DNA from: an uncultured Alphaproteobacteria bacterium
GTDB taxonomy: Bacteria; Pseudomonadota; Alphaproteobacteria; Rhizobiales; Aestuariivirgaceae
Direction: 5' to 3'
DNA length: 64,000 bases
Assembly (NCBI GenBank): GCA_937873445.1
Contig: CALMWF010000008.1
Coordinates: forward strand, 168,570 to 232,569
Shown: positions 42,947 to 50,955 of the stretch, one piece after another
Numbering within the stretch: position 1 is the stretch's first letter
Layout of the letters: every line of letters starts with the position of its first letter
Program-made: the position numbers and the translations under genes
The notes under the pieces: model-generated
Databases searched by the model: none
Seen by the model: only the letters and a program-made list of their open reading frames with translations
What the model was told of the DNA's origin: nothing

Positions 42947-44226
42947 CTGGACGGCGTGACGTGCCGCCGCTCAACGTGCCCAGGTCGTCCGGCAAGCGAC
43001 AACTTCGCCGGATTTTTTGCCCGCCGTGAGATCACCTTGCCCTTTGCCACCACGGCCAGCCGCTCGGCCCTGAGGCGCAGCGCTTCAATGGGGTGGCCCG
43101 CATCCAGCACCACCAGATCGGCGGACTTGCCCACCGCCAGACCATAATCCTGAAGCCCCATGATGGCGGCATTCTCCGTCGTCACCATGTCAAAGCAGTG
43201 CCGCATCTGCTTTGGTGAGGTCATCTGCGCCACATGCAGCCCCATGAAGGCCACATCCAGCATGTCCGCCGTGCCAAGCGGATACCACGGATCGAGCACG
43301 CAATCCTGCCCGAAGCCCACGCGAATGCCGTGTGCAATCATTTCCGGCACGCGCGTCTGGCCGCGCCGCTTGGGATAGCTGTCGTGCCGCCCCTGAATGA
43401 CGATATTGATGAGCGGATTGGGAATGGCCGCCACTTCGGCCTCGGCCATCAGCGGCAGCAGTTTCGACACATAATAATTGTCCATGGAATGCATGGAGGT
43501 GAGGTGCGATCCCGCCACCCGCCGCTGAAGACCAAGCCGCTGGGTTTCAAAGGCCAGCTGCTCGATGTGGCGCGAGTTCGGATCATCCGTCTCGTCACAA
43601 TGCATGTCCACCATCAGGCCGCGCTTTGCCGCAATTTCACACAATTCCGTCACCGAGCGGCGGCCATCCGCCATGGTGCGTTCGAAATGCGGAATGCCGC
43701 CCACAATATCAACGCCCATGTCCAGCGCGCGCAGCAGGTTCTGCTTCGCTGTGGCGCTGCGGTAGAAACCGTCCTGCGGAAAGGCCACCAGTTGCAGGGT
43801 GATATAGGGCGCCACCTTCGTCTTCACCGACAGCAGCGCCTCCACCGCCAGCAGCCGGTCATCGCACACATCCACATGGCTGCGGATGGCGAGAAGCCCC
43901 ATGCTTGCCGCCCAGTCGCAATAGGCCAGCGCCCGCTCCTCCACCGCCGCATGGGTCAAAAGCGGTTTCAGCTCACCCCACAGCGCAATGCCCTCCAGCA
44001 GCGTGCCCGAGGCATTGATGCGCGGAAGGCCATAGGACAGCGTCGCATCCATATGGAAATGCGGGTCCACGAAGGGCGGCGACACAAGACAGCCGGTGGC
44101 GTCCACCGTTTCCCGTGCCTCGCCGGCAATGGTTGGGGCGATCTCCGCAATCCGGCCCGCCTTCACGGCAATGTCGGCTACGCGGCCATCACTCAGCGTG
44201 CCGCCCGTGAGAATGAGATCGAACAT
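42943..44226 (-). CDS. codA: Cytosine-deaminase-like amidohydrolase (CodA family)
   Basis: Metal-dependent amidohydrolase of 427 residues, the same length as E. coli CodA. Metal and catalytic residues are present: HFHMD (H56, H58), HCDETDD for the metal His and catalytic Glu, SHLTSMHSMD for the further His, and GQDCVLDPWYPLG for the Asp. CodA converts cytosine to uracil, but this family also holds isoguanine, creatinine and triazine-type deaminases. Substrate is therefore inferred only. The ATG at 44226 overlaps the upstream permease stop, which ties the enzyme to the nucleoside-type importer. Confidence 0.85.
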   Translation of the reverse strand: MFDLILTGGTLSDGRVADIAVKAGRIAEIAPTIAGEARETVDATGCLVSPPFVDPHFHMDATLSYGLPRINASGTLLEGIALWGELKPLLTHAAVEERALAYCDWAASMGLLAIRSHVDVCDDRLLAVEALLSVKTKVAPYITLQLVAFPQDGFYRSATAKQNLLRALDMGVDIVGGIPHFERTMADGRRSVTELCEIAAKRGLMVDMHCDETDDPNSRHIEQLAFETQRLGLQRRVAGSHLTSMHSMDNYYVSKLLPLMAEAEVAAIPNPLINIVIQGRHDSYPKRRGQTRVPEMIAHGIRVGFGQDCVLDPWYPLGTADMLDVAFMGLHVAQMTSPKQMRHCFDMVTTENAAIMGLQDYGLAVGKSADLVVLDAGHPIEALRLRAERLAVVAKGKVISRRAKNPAKLSLAGRPGHVERRHVTPSS

Positions 44227-45167
44227 CAGCGTTCTCCCTTGTGATAGGGCACCATGAGGGCGCGCGGATAGGCGGCGCGCCGCGACACCAGAATAAGCGC
44301 GATGATGGAGAGCACATAAGGCAGCATGAGGAACAGCTGATAGGGCACCACCGCGCCCGCCCATTGCTGCAGGCGCAGCTGATAGGCATCAAACAGGCCA
44401 AACAGCAGGGCGCCCACCAGCGCCTTGCCCGGCCGCCACGAGCCGAACACCACCAGCGCCACCGAAATCCAGCCGCGCCCGTTGATCATGTCGAAGAAAA
44501 AGGAATTGAAGGCTGAAAGCGTCAGGAAGGCCCCGCCCACCCCCATCAGCGCCGATCCCGCCACCACCGCCCCTATGCGCACGGCAATGACATTGATGCC
44601 CTGGGCCTCGGCGGCAGCCGGGTTTTCGCCCACCGCCTTGATGGCCAGCCCCAGCGGCGTGCGGGCCAAAAGCCAGGCCACCAGCGCCACCATGACGAAG
44701 GCGAGATAGGTAAGCGGCGTCTGGCGGAACAGCGCCTCGCCGACAAAGGGCAGGTCCGACAGCCCCGGCACAGCCCAGGGCTGGAAGGGTTCAATCTTGG
44801 GCGGGCTGGTCACCTCCGGCAGGGCCAGCCGGTAGAAATAATAGGCAAGCGACGAGGCCAGCAGCGTGATGCCGATGCCGGTCACATGCTGCGACAGGCC
44901 AAGCGGCACCACCAGCACCGCATGGAGCAGGCCGAACAATGCCCCCGCCAGCGCCGCCACCACCACGCCCGCCCACAGGCCGAAGCCGGCATAGACGGTG
45001 ATCCAGCCCGCAAAGGCCCCCACCGTCATGATGCCCTCGATGCCGAGATTGATGACGCCCGCGCGTTCGCACAGCAATTCACCCAGCGTGGCGAAGATCA
45101 GGGGCGAGGCAATGCGGATGGCCGCCGCCCACAGCGCCGTCGTGAACAGAATGGTGATCACATCCAC
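44226..45167 (-). CDS. ABC importer permease 2 (BMP/nucleoside-type)
   Basis: A membrane protein of 313 residues with about eight hydrophobic segments. The stretch ATLGELLCERAGVINLGIEGIMTVGAFAGW is the signature of the smaller permease in BmpA-type purine nucleoside importers. It overlaps the amidohydrolase gene and follows the larger permease by 4 bases. Substrate class is inferred as nucleoside or nucleobase. Confidence 0.9.
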   Translation of the reverse strand: MDVITILFTTALWAAAIRIASPLIFATLGELLCERAGVINLGIEGIMTVGAFAGWITVYAGFGLWAGVVVAALAGALFGLLHAVLVVPLGLSQHVTGIGITLLASSLAYYFYRLALPEVTSPPKIEPFQPWAVPGLSDLPFVGEALFRQTPLTYLAFVMVALVAWLLARTPLGLAIKAVGENPAAAEAQGINVIAVRIGAVVAGSALMGVGGAFLTLSAFNSFFFDMINGRGWISVALVVFGSWRPGKALVGALLFGLFDAYQLRLQQWAGAVVPYQLFLMLPYVLSIIALILVSRRAAYPRALMVPYHKGER

Positions 45168-45171
45168 GGGG

Positions 45172-46221
45172 TCACCTCCAGCGCAGCCGGTAGCGCGTGA
45201 ACATCACCGCCGTCACCATGGTCAGAAGCGCGCTGGCCACCATGACATGGGCAATGTAACTGGGCACGCCTGCACTGCGGCTCATGGCGTCGGCGCCGAC
45301 GAACACGGCCGCCACGAAAATGGCGGCGGCAATGACGCCAAGGGGGTGCAGCAGCGCCAGCATGGCCACCACAATGCCGGTGTAGCCAAAGCCCGGCGAC
45401 AGATCGAGGGTGAGATTGCCCTTGAGGCCCGCCACCTCCGAAAACCCGCCCAGTGCCGCCAGACCGCCGGAAATGAGCGCCGTTCGGGCGATGACGCGGG
45501 CCACCGGAATACCGGCAAATTGCGCCGCCCTGGCATTATGGCCCACGGCGCGCATCTCATAGCCCAGCACCGTCTTGCGGTCGATGAACCACACTACCGC
45601 CGCCGCTGCCAGCGCCAGCACAAAGCCCCAGTGCAGGCGCAGGCCCTTCACCAGCCGGGGTAGTTGCGCGGCCTCCACCACCTTCTTGGACTGCGGCCAG
45701 CCCAGCCCCATGGGGTCCTTCAGCGGCCCCTCCAGCAGCAGGCTGACCAGCAGCAGGAAGATGAAGTTGAACAGCAGCGTGGTCACCACTTCGTCCACGC
45801 CGAAACGGGTCTTCATCAGGGCGGGCGCATAGAGAAGGACCGCTCCCCCCAGCATGGCCGCCAGCATCAGCACCGGCAGAAGTACCGGCGCGGGCAGCGG
45901 CAGAAGCCCCGTTCCCAGCACCACCGTCATCACCGCCCCGGCATAGAACTGGGCCTCGCCGCCGATGTTCCACAGTTTGGCGCGGAAGGCCACCGCCGCC
46001 GCCAGCCCGGTGAAGATCAGCGGGGTGGCCCGCGTCAGCGTTTCCATCACCGCAAAGCGCGACCCCAGCGACCCCTTCAGGATCAACGCAAACACCGTGA
46101 AGGGATTGGCCCCCGCTAGCATGACCAGAAGGGCGGCAAACAGGGCCGCCACCAGCAGCGCCAGCAACGGAAAGCCGAGCGTCAGCAGCAGCGACCGCTC
46201 GCTGCGCGGTTCAAGCCGCAT
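45172..46221 (-). CDS. ABC importer permease 1 (BMP/nucleoside-type)
   Basis: A membrane protein of 349 residues. TLTRATPLIFTGLAAAVAFRAKLWNIGGEAQFYAGA is the hallmark of the larger permease in this importer class; the positions run from about residue 60 to 95. Near the C-terminus GYTGIVVAMLALLHPLGVI is also typical. It overlaps the ATPase gene by 11 bases. Confidence 0.9.
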   Translation of the reverse strand: MRLEPRSERSLLLTLGFPLLALLVAALFAALLVMLAGANPFTVFALILKGSLGSRFAVMETLTRATPLIFTGLAAAVAFRAKLWNIGGEAQFYAGAVMTVVLGTGLLPLPAPVLLPVLMLAAMLGGAVLLYAPALMKTRFGVDEVVTTLLFNFIFLLLVSLLLEGPLKDPMGLGWPQSKKVVEAAQLPRLVKGLRLHWGFVLALAAAAVVWFIDRKTVLGYEMRAVGHNARAAQFAGIPVARVIARTALISGGLAALGGFSEVAGLKGNLTLDLSPGFGYTGIVVAMLALLHPLGVIAAAIFVAAVFVGADAMSRSAGVPSYIAHVMVASALLTMVTAVMFTRYRLRWR

Positions 46222-47755
46222 GACTGTCGCCTCCGCCCGTATGGCCCGCCATCAGCAGGCCCAGTTCGCCGATGGACAGGCCGGCCCGCGGCCGGGCTTC
46301 GCTCAAATGGCCACGGTGCATGACGGCAATGCGGTCCGACAGGCTCAGCATCTCCTCCAGATCTTCCGAGATGAGGAGAATGCCCGCCCCGCGCGCCCGC
46401 GCCGCCAGCAACTGTTCATGCACATAGGCCACCGCCCCCACATCAAGCCCGCGCGTTGGCTGATTGGCCAGCACCACGCGGGGCGCCCGCGCCATCACCC
46501 GGCCCAGAATGAGCTTCTGCATGTTGCCGCCGGACAATAGCCTGACCGGCCCGTCCAGCCCCTGGCACTTGACCTGATAGGCCGCCACCGCCCGTTCCGC
46601 TGCGGCCCGCGCCGCCTGCCAGTCGATCAGGCCATGGCGCGAGAAGGGAGCCGCATCATAGCCCTCCGAGATGACATTCTCGGTAATGCTCATGTCACCG
46701 ATCAGACCCTCGCTGTGGCGGTCCTCGGGAATGCGGCCAATGCCCTCCGCCACCATGCGGCGCGGCCCAGCTGCGGCCACTTCGCGTCCGGCCATCGCCA
46801 GCGTGCCGGAATCGGGCGCAAGGGTTCCGGCAATCACATCGGCCAGCAGTGTCTGGCCATTGCCCGAAACACCGGCAATGCCGATGATTTCTCCGGCGCG
46901 CAGTTCCACCCCGACATTGCGCAGCCACAGCGCCCCGCGATGGGCCGACACATCACGCAGTTCCAGCACCACGGCACCGGGCTCCTGCGGCTCCACCCTG
47001 GGCTGGGGCAGGGGGCGGCCCACCATCAGTTCAGCCAGTTCACTGCGGCTGGTGCCGGTGATCTGGCGCTCCGCCACCAGACGGCCCGAGCGCAGCACAT
47101 AGACGCGCTCACAGGCGGCCAGAATTTCGTTGAGCTTGTGGGAAATGAAAATGACCGACAGGCCATGGGCCACGAAGCGCTTCAGCGTGGCAAAGAGCGA
47201 GGCCGACTCCTGCGGCGTCAGCACCGCCGTCGGCTCGTCGAGAATGAGAATGCGCGCCTCGCGGTAGAGCGCCTTGAGAATTTCCACGCGCTGGCGCTCA
47301 CCTACCGTCAGCCCCGCCACCACCGCATCGGGGTCCACCTCCAGGCCGAAATCGCGCGCCAGGGCGGAAACCCGCGCCCGCGCCGCCCCCCGCGCCGAGG
47401 TGAGCCGCCACAGAGGCTCCGCCCCCAGCATGATGTTGTCGAGCACGGTCAGATTGTCGGCCAGGGTGAAATGCTGGTGCACCATGCCGATGCCCGCCGC
47501 GATGGCGGCATGCGGCGAGCCGGGCGGCAGCACCTCGCCCCGCACCGTGATCTCGCCCTCATCGGCCACATAATGGCCGAACAGAATGCTCATCAGCGTG
47601 GTCTTGCCGGCGCCGTTCTCGCCCAGCAGGCCGACGATTTCACCCACCTTCACAGCAAGCGATATCGCGTCATTGGCGGTCAGCGCGCCAAAGCGCTTGG
47701 TGATGTGCGACAGCCGGAGAACGCTCTCCGGCTGTGCTGTCGTGGGGTGCGGCAT
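46211..47755 (-). CDS. ABC importer ATPase with two nucleotide-binding domains (BMP/nucleoside-type)
   Basis: Tandem ATPase of 514 residues. The first domain has Walker A GLLGENGAGKTTLM, signature LTVGERQRVEILKAL and Walker B LILDEPTAVL. The second is degenerate at Walker A (GVSGNGQTLL) and carries LLSGGNMQKLILGR with LANQPTRGLDVGA. This fused form is normal for sugar and nucleoside importers. It lies 6 bases downstream of the binding-protein gene. Confidence 0.93.
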   Translation of the reverse strand: MPHPTTAQPESVLRLSHITKRFGALTANDAISLAVKVGEIVGLLGENGAGKTTLMSILFGHYVADEGEITVRGEVLPPGSPHAAIAAGIGMVHQHFTLADNLTVLDNIMLGAEPLWRLTSARGAARARVSALARDFGLEVDPDAVVAGLTVGERQRVEILKALYREARILILDEPTAVLTPQESASLFATLKRFVAHGLSVIFISHKLNEILAACERVYVLRSGRLVAERQITGTSRSELAELMVGRPLPQPRVEPQEPGAVVLELRDVSAHRGALWLRNVGVELRAGEIIGIAGVSGNGQTLLADVIAGTLAPDSGTLAMAGREVAAAGPRRMVAEGIGRIPEDRHSEGLIGDMSITENVISEGYDAAPFSRHGLIDWQAARAAAERAVAAYQVKCQGLDGPVRLLSGGNMQKLILGRVMARAPRVVLANQPTRGLDVGAVAYVHEQLLAARARGAGILLISEDLEEMLSLSDRIAVMHRGHLSEARPRAGLSIGELGLLMAGHTGGGDSHAA

Positions 47756-47761
47756 GACGGC

Positions 47762-48784
47762 TTACGAGGACTTGGGCTCGCTGTCGTCAATGGCCACGGT
47801 GAAGGCGCCCGACTTGATGGCCGCTTCCTTCTCGGCCACCTTCGCCTTCACCTCGGCGGGAATGACGCCGTCAAAGCTGCCGAAGGGGGCCAGCGAACAG
47901 CCGCCCGCCTTCATGAAGCTGTATTGGCCATAGTCATCGGCCTTGAAGCTCTTGGCCTTGATGGCGGCAATGGCTGCGTCGAGTGTGGGTTCAAAGTGCC
48001 ACAGCGCCGAGGCCACCACGGTTTCGGGATAATCCTTCTGGGTGTCGATGACATTGCCCACCGCCAGAACCTTCTTTTCCTTGGCGGCATCCGACACGCC
48101 GAAACGTTCGGCATAGAGCAGGTCGGCCCCGGCATCGATCTGGGCCAGCGCCGTTTCCTTGGCCTTGGGCGGATCAAACCACGAGCCGATGAAGGCCACC
48201 TGGAACTTGGTATCGGGCTTCACTTCCTTCACCCCGGCCATGAAGGCGTTCATCAGCCGGTTCACTTCGGGAATGGGATAGCCGCCCACCATGCCGATGT
48301 TGCCGCTCTTGGTCATGGCCCCGGCCACCAGGCCGGTGAGATAGGAGGCGTCCTGAATGTAATTGTCGAACACCGCGAAATTGGCCAGTGCTGCATCCGG
48401 TTTGAAAGAAGAACCGATGAGGAAGGCGCGGTCGGGATAATCCTTGGCGACGGCCCGGGCGGCGTCTTCCACGGCAAAGGCCTCGCCCACTATGAGCTGG
48501 TGGCCCGCCTCGCAATATTCGCGCATCACCCGCTCATAGTCGGTGTTGGCCACCTTCTCCGAGAACACATATTCAATGTCGCCGCGCGCCTTGGCGGTGT
48601 TGGCGGCCTGGTGAATGCGGCTCACCCACTGCTGCTCCACCGGCACGGTGTAGACGGCGGCCATCTTGATGGGGCCTTCGGCGCGGGCCGCCCGCGATGT
48701 CAGACCGGCAAAGGGCATAAGCGCGCCAGCCGCAGAAGCCTTGATCAGGCCGCGGCGGGAAATGCGGAAGCTGGGAAGGGTCAT
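47762..48784 (-). CDS. BMP-family substrate-binding lipoprotein-like protein, Tat-exported
   Basis: A periplasmic binding protein of 340 residues starting MTLPSFRISRRGLIKASAAG, a twin-arginine signal followed by a hydrophobic stretch and an AARA cleavage site. The mature part has BMP (PF02608-type) features: KMAAVYTVPVEQQWVSRIH, VGGYPIPEVNRLMNAFMAG, and a ligand-facing FIGSWFDPPKAKETALAQID. Such proteins bind nucleosides. It is the first gene of the importer operon, which ends with the CodA-like deaminase. It lacks a lipobox Cys. Confidence 0.9.
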   Translation of the reverse strand: MTLPSFRISRRGLIKASAAGALMPFAGLTSRAARAEGPIKMAAVYTVPVEQQWVSRIHQAANTAKARGDIEYVFSEKVANTDYERVMREYCEAGHQLIVGEAFAVEDAARAVAKDYPDRAFLIGSSFKPDAALANFAVFDNYIQDASYLTGLVAGAMTKSGNIGMVGGYPIPEVNRLMNAFMAGVKEVKPDTKFQVAFIGSWFDPPKAKETALAQIDAGADLLYAERFGVSDAAKEKKVLAVGNVIDTQKDYPETVVASALWHFEPTLDAAIAAIKAKSFKADDYGQYSFMKAGGCSLAPFGSFDGVIPAEVKAKVAEKEAAIKSGAFTVAIDDSEPKSS

Positions 48785-48963
48785 GGTGTCCTCATGGCAG
48801 TGAAATTCAAGCGGTCCCGAGTTTTGCGGCAAATGCCCGCCGCCGTCGCCCGCCATGGGGTAATAGTCCACTGTTTTCTGTGCCCATGGCCTTCGCATAT
48901 GCCGCAATTTGCGGCGGAAACCGGGGGGCGGGCCAGTCGTTTGCCGTGACGTGCGGCGGCGGC

Positions 48964-49962
48964 TCAGGGCGCGGGCGGCTGGTCCAGGGGTTTCACCAGC
49001 AGCAGGCGCAAGTCCCCCTCGGGCTGAAAATCCCGGGCTTCAAACACGAAGTGCCGGTCATCGAGCCGCTTGAGACCGTTCCAGCAGGTGCTGAGAATAT
49101 GCCCGTCACTGCCCTTGTCCACCACCAGCCGAAACTGGCCGATCGGACCCAGCCAGTTGTTGGCAGTGGTGAGGATATATTGCACATCCGCCCCCTGCAG
49201 CGTGTCGCTGCCGCTGGCGGCCAGGCGCTTGCCGACACCGCTGCGAAAACCATTGTCGGGGCAGAAGGCCTTCAGCTCATCACCCTTCAGGCTCTCCTTG
49301 GTCACGAAAAAATAGCCGGGCACCGGGCGATAGTCGTGTTCCACATGCACGGTTTTGCCGGCGGGAAAGGTCTGGAACCAGTAGAAGGCAACAGAGGTGT
49401 CCCAATGCAGGCTGGGCAAGGGTTCATTATTGGCGCCGAAGGCCGATGACCAGTCAATGAGGCCATGCTGCTCCAGTTCGGCACGCGCTGCGGGCGGCAG
49501 CGCCTTCAGTTTTGCATCCAGGGCCTGATTGGCCGCCTCGTCACCCCCGCCCGGCACCGGCGGAATGCCGTATTTGGCCAGCACTGCCGTGAGGTCAATG
49601 CCGAAGCGGGCGACCCGGACGCTGGCCTGCGGCGTCACCGGCCTGCCATCCACCTGAACGCGGAAATCCATGAAGTTGACCGGGTCGGTGCCGGAGATGG
49701 CGTAATTGCTGTCCTGATCGAAGCTGAGCAGCGGCAGCGGAAAGGCCACCAGCGTGGTGATGTCGGCAGTGCCGGTGTTGGTGAAATCATAGGCGACATG
49801 AACCGCCGCTTCACCGATCAGAAGGTCCTCCCGGTCGATGCGGATGCTGGCACTGCTGGTATAGACCAGCCCCCCCGCCGCCAGCGTGGCGGTTGAATCA
49901 TTGCCATGGGCCGGCGGCACCAGCACCGCCAGCATCACTGCCAGTTGCCACAACCGCCTCAT
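48964..49962 (-). CDS. DUF4424 family exported protein
   Basis: A protein of 332 residues with a signal peptide (LWQLAVMLAVLVPPAHG) and a beta-rich DUF4424 pattern: LVYTSSASIRIDREDLLIGEAAVHVAYDF near the N-terminus and FYWFQTFPAGKTVHVEHDYRPVPGYFF in the middle. Function is unknown. The ATG at 49962 follows a GACGAGG site. It stands alone between the nucleoside importer (same strand) and the divergent kinase gene. Confidence 0.85.
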   Translation of the reverse strand: MRRLWQLAVMLAVLVPPAHGNDSTATLAAGGLVYTSSASIRIDREDLLIGEAAVHVAYDFTNTGTADITTLVAFPLPLLSFDQDSNYAISGTDPVNFMDFRVQVDGRPVTPQASVRVARFGIDLTAVLAKYGIPPVPGGGDEAANQALDAKLKALPPAARAELEQHGLIDWSSAFGANNEPLPSLHWDTSVAFYWFQTFPAGKTVHVEHDYRPVPGYFFVTKESLKGDELKAFCPDNGFRSGVGKRLAASGSDTLQGADVQYILTTANNWLGPIGQFRLVVDKGSDGHILSTCWNGLKRLDDRHFVFEARDFQPEGDLRLLLVKPLDQPPAP

Positions 49963-50005
49963 GCCGCACCTCGTCCCCTTTGCTTTTAGCGCATTCTGAA
50001 CCCGG

Positions 50006-50034
50006 TTGACAGGGCGGGCGCCGCGCGGTCTGCT
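50006..50034 (+). promoter_or_regulatory. Possible sigma-70 promoter for the kinase / flavoenzyme pair
   Basis: TTGACA at 50006-50011 matches the -35 consensus. Seventeen bases later TCTGCT (50029-50034) is a weak -10. It lies in the 111-base gap before the kinase gene, between divergent transcription units. The -10 quality is poor, so confidence is low. Confidence 0.3.
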
Positions 50035-50073
50035 GGCGCCAGCCAAGGCGGAAACGCCCAGGGAGGATACGGC

Positions 50074-50952
50074 ATGGTGCCGGAAGACGTGGTTCGCAGC
50101 CTGCCGTGCTGGCAGGGTGAGATCGGCCTGACGCCTCTGGCGGGCGGCATGAGCAACGCCGCCTTCATCGTCACCGATGCCACCGGGCGCTATGTGGCCC
50201 GCGTCGGCGATGACCACCACGTCCACCATATTTCCAGGGGCCGCGAGGCCAATGCCAGCCGGGCTGCGGCCCGGCTTGGCCTGTCGCCGGAACTGATCCA
50301 TGAGCAGCCGGGGGTTCTGGTGCTGCGCTATCTCGATGCCCGCCCCCTGACGCCGGAGGGGGTGCGGGCAAGGCTCGCCGACTGTGCTGATCTCATTCAC
50401 CGCTGCCACAGCGGCATGGCCCACGAAGTGTCCGGCCCGCCCGGCTTTTTCTGGGTGTTTCATGTGCTGCGCGACTATGCCCAGACGCTGCGGGCAGCGG
50501 ATCATCCGGTGGTGGCCGATCTGCCGGGGCTTCTGGCGGTGGCGCGTGAACTGGAGGCGGCCCAAATCCCCCTGCCCATCGTCTTCACCCACAATGACCT
50601 GCTGGCCGCCAATTTCCTTGATGACGGCAGCCGCCTGTGGCTCATCGACTGGGAGTTTTCCGGCTTCGGCACGGCCCTGTTCGACCTGGCCTCGCTTTCC
50701 GCCAACAACAGTTTTTCCGCCGACGAGGAACAGCGCCTCCTCACCCTGTATTTCGGCCATGCGCCGGACCGGGCGCTGGCCCGCGCCTATTCCGCCACCA
50801 AAACGGCGGCCGCCCTGCGCGAGGCGCTGTGGGGCCATGTCTCTGGCATTCACCTGCGCGTGCCGGGTGTTGATTATGATGCCTATGCCGCCGACAATCT
50901 CGCCCGCTTTGAAACCTATTACACCGAACACAGAAAGAGTTTTGGATCGTGA
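50074..50952 (+). CDS. Choline/ethanolamine-kinase-like phosphotransferase
   Basis: Soluble kinase-fold protein of 292 residues (aminoglycoside/choline phosphotransferase superfamily). The catalytic loop FTHNDLLAANFLDD and the metal motif LWLIDWEFSGFG are complete; the N-terminal lobe has GGMSNAAFIV. GGGAGGAT precedes the ATG. Its stop is 3 bases from the dimethylglycine-dehydrogenase-like gene. The pairing suggests use on a choline-related or small amino compound, but the substrate is not shown. Confidence 0.85.
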   Translation: MVPEDVVRSLPCWQGEIGLTPLAGGMSNAAFIVTDATGRYVARVGDDHHVHHISRGREANASRAAARLGLSPELIHEQPGVLVLRYLDARPLTPEGVRARLADCADLIHRCHSGMAHEVSGPPGFFWVFHVLRDYAQTLRAADHPVVADLPGLLAVARELEAAQIPLPIVFTHNDLLAANFLDDGSRLWLIDWEFSGFGTALFDLASLSANNSFSADEEQRLLTLYFGHAPDRALARAYSATKTAAALREALWGHVSGIHLRVPGVDYDAYAADNLARFETYYTEHRKSFGS

Positions 50953-50955
50953 ATC

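Noticed and set aside
46634..48949. A 771-codon plus-strand open frame opposite the BMP importer genes
   Set aside because: No motif, His/Arg/Gly-rich, antisense to two clear genes.
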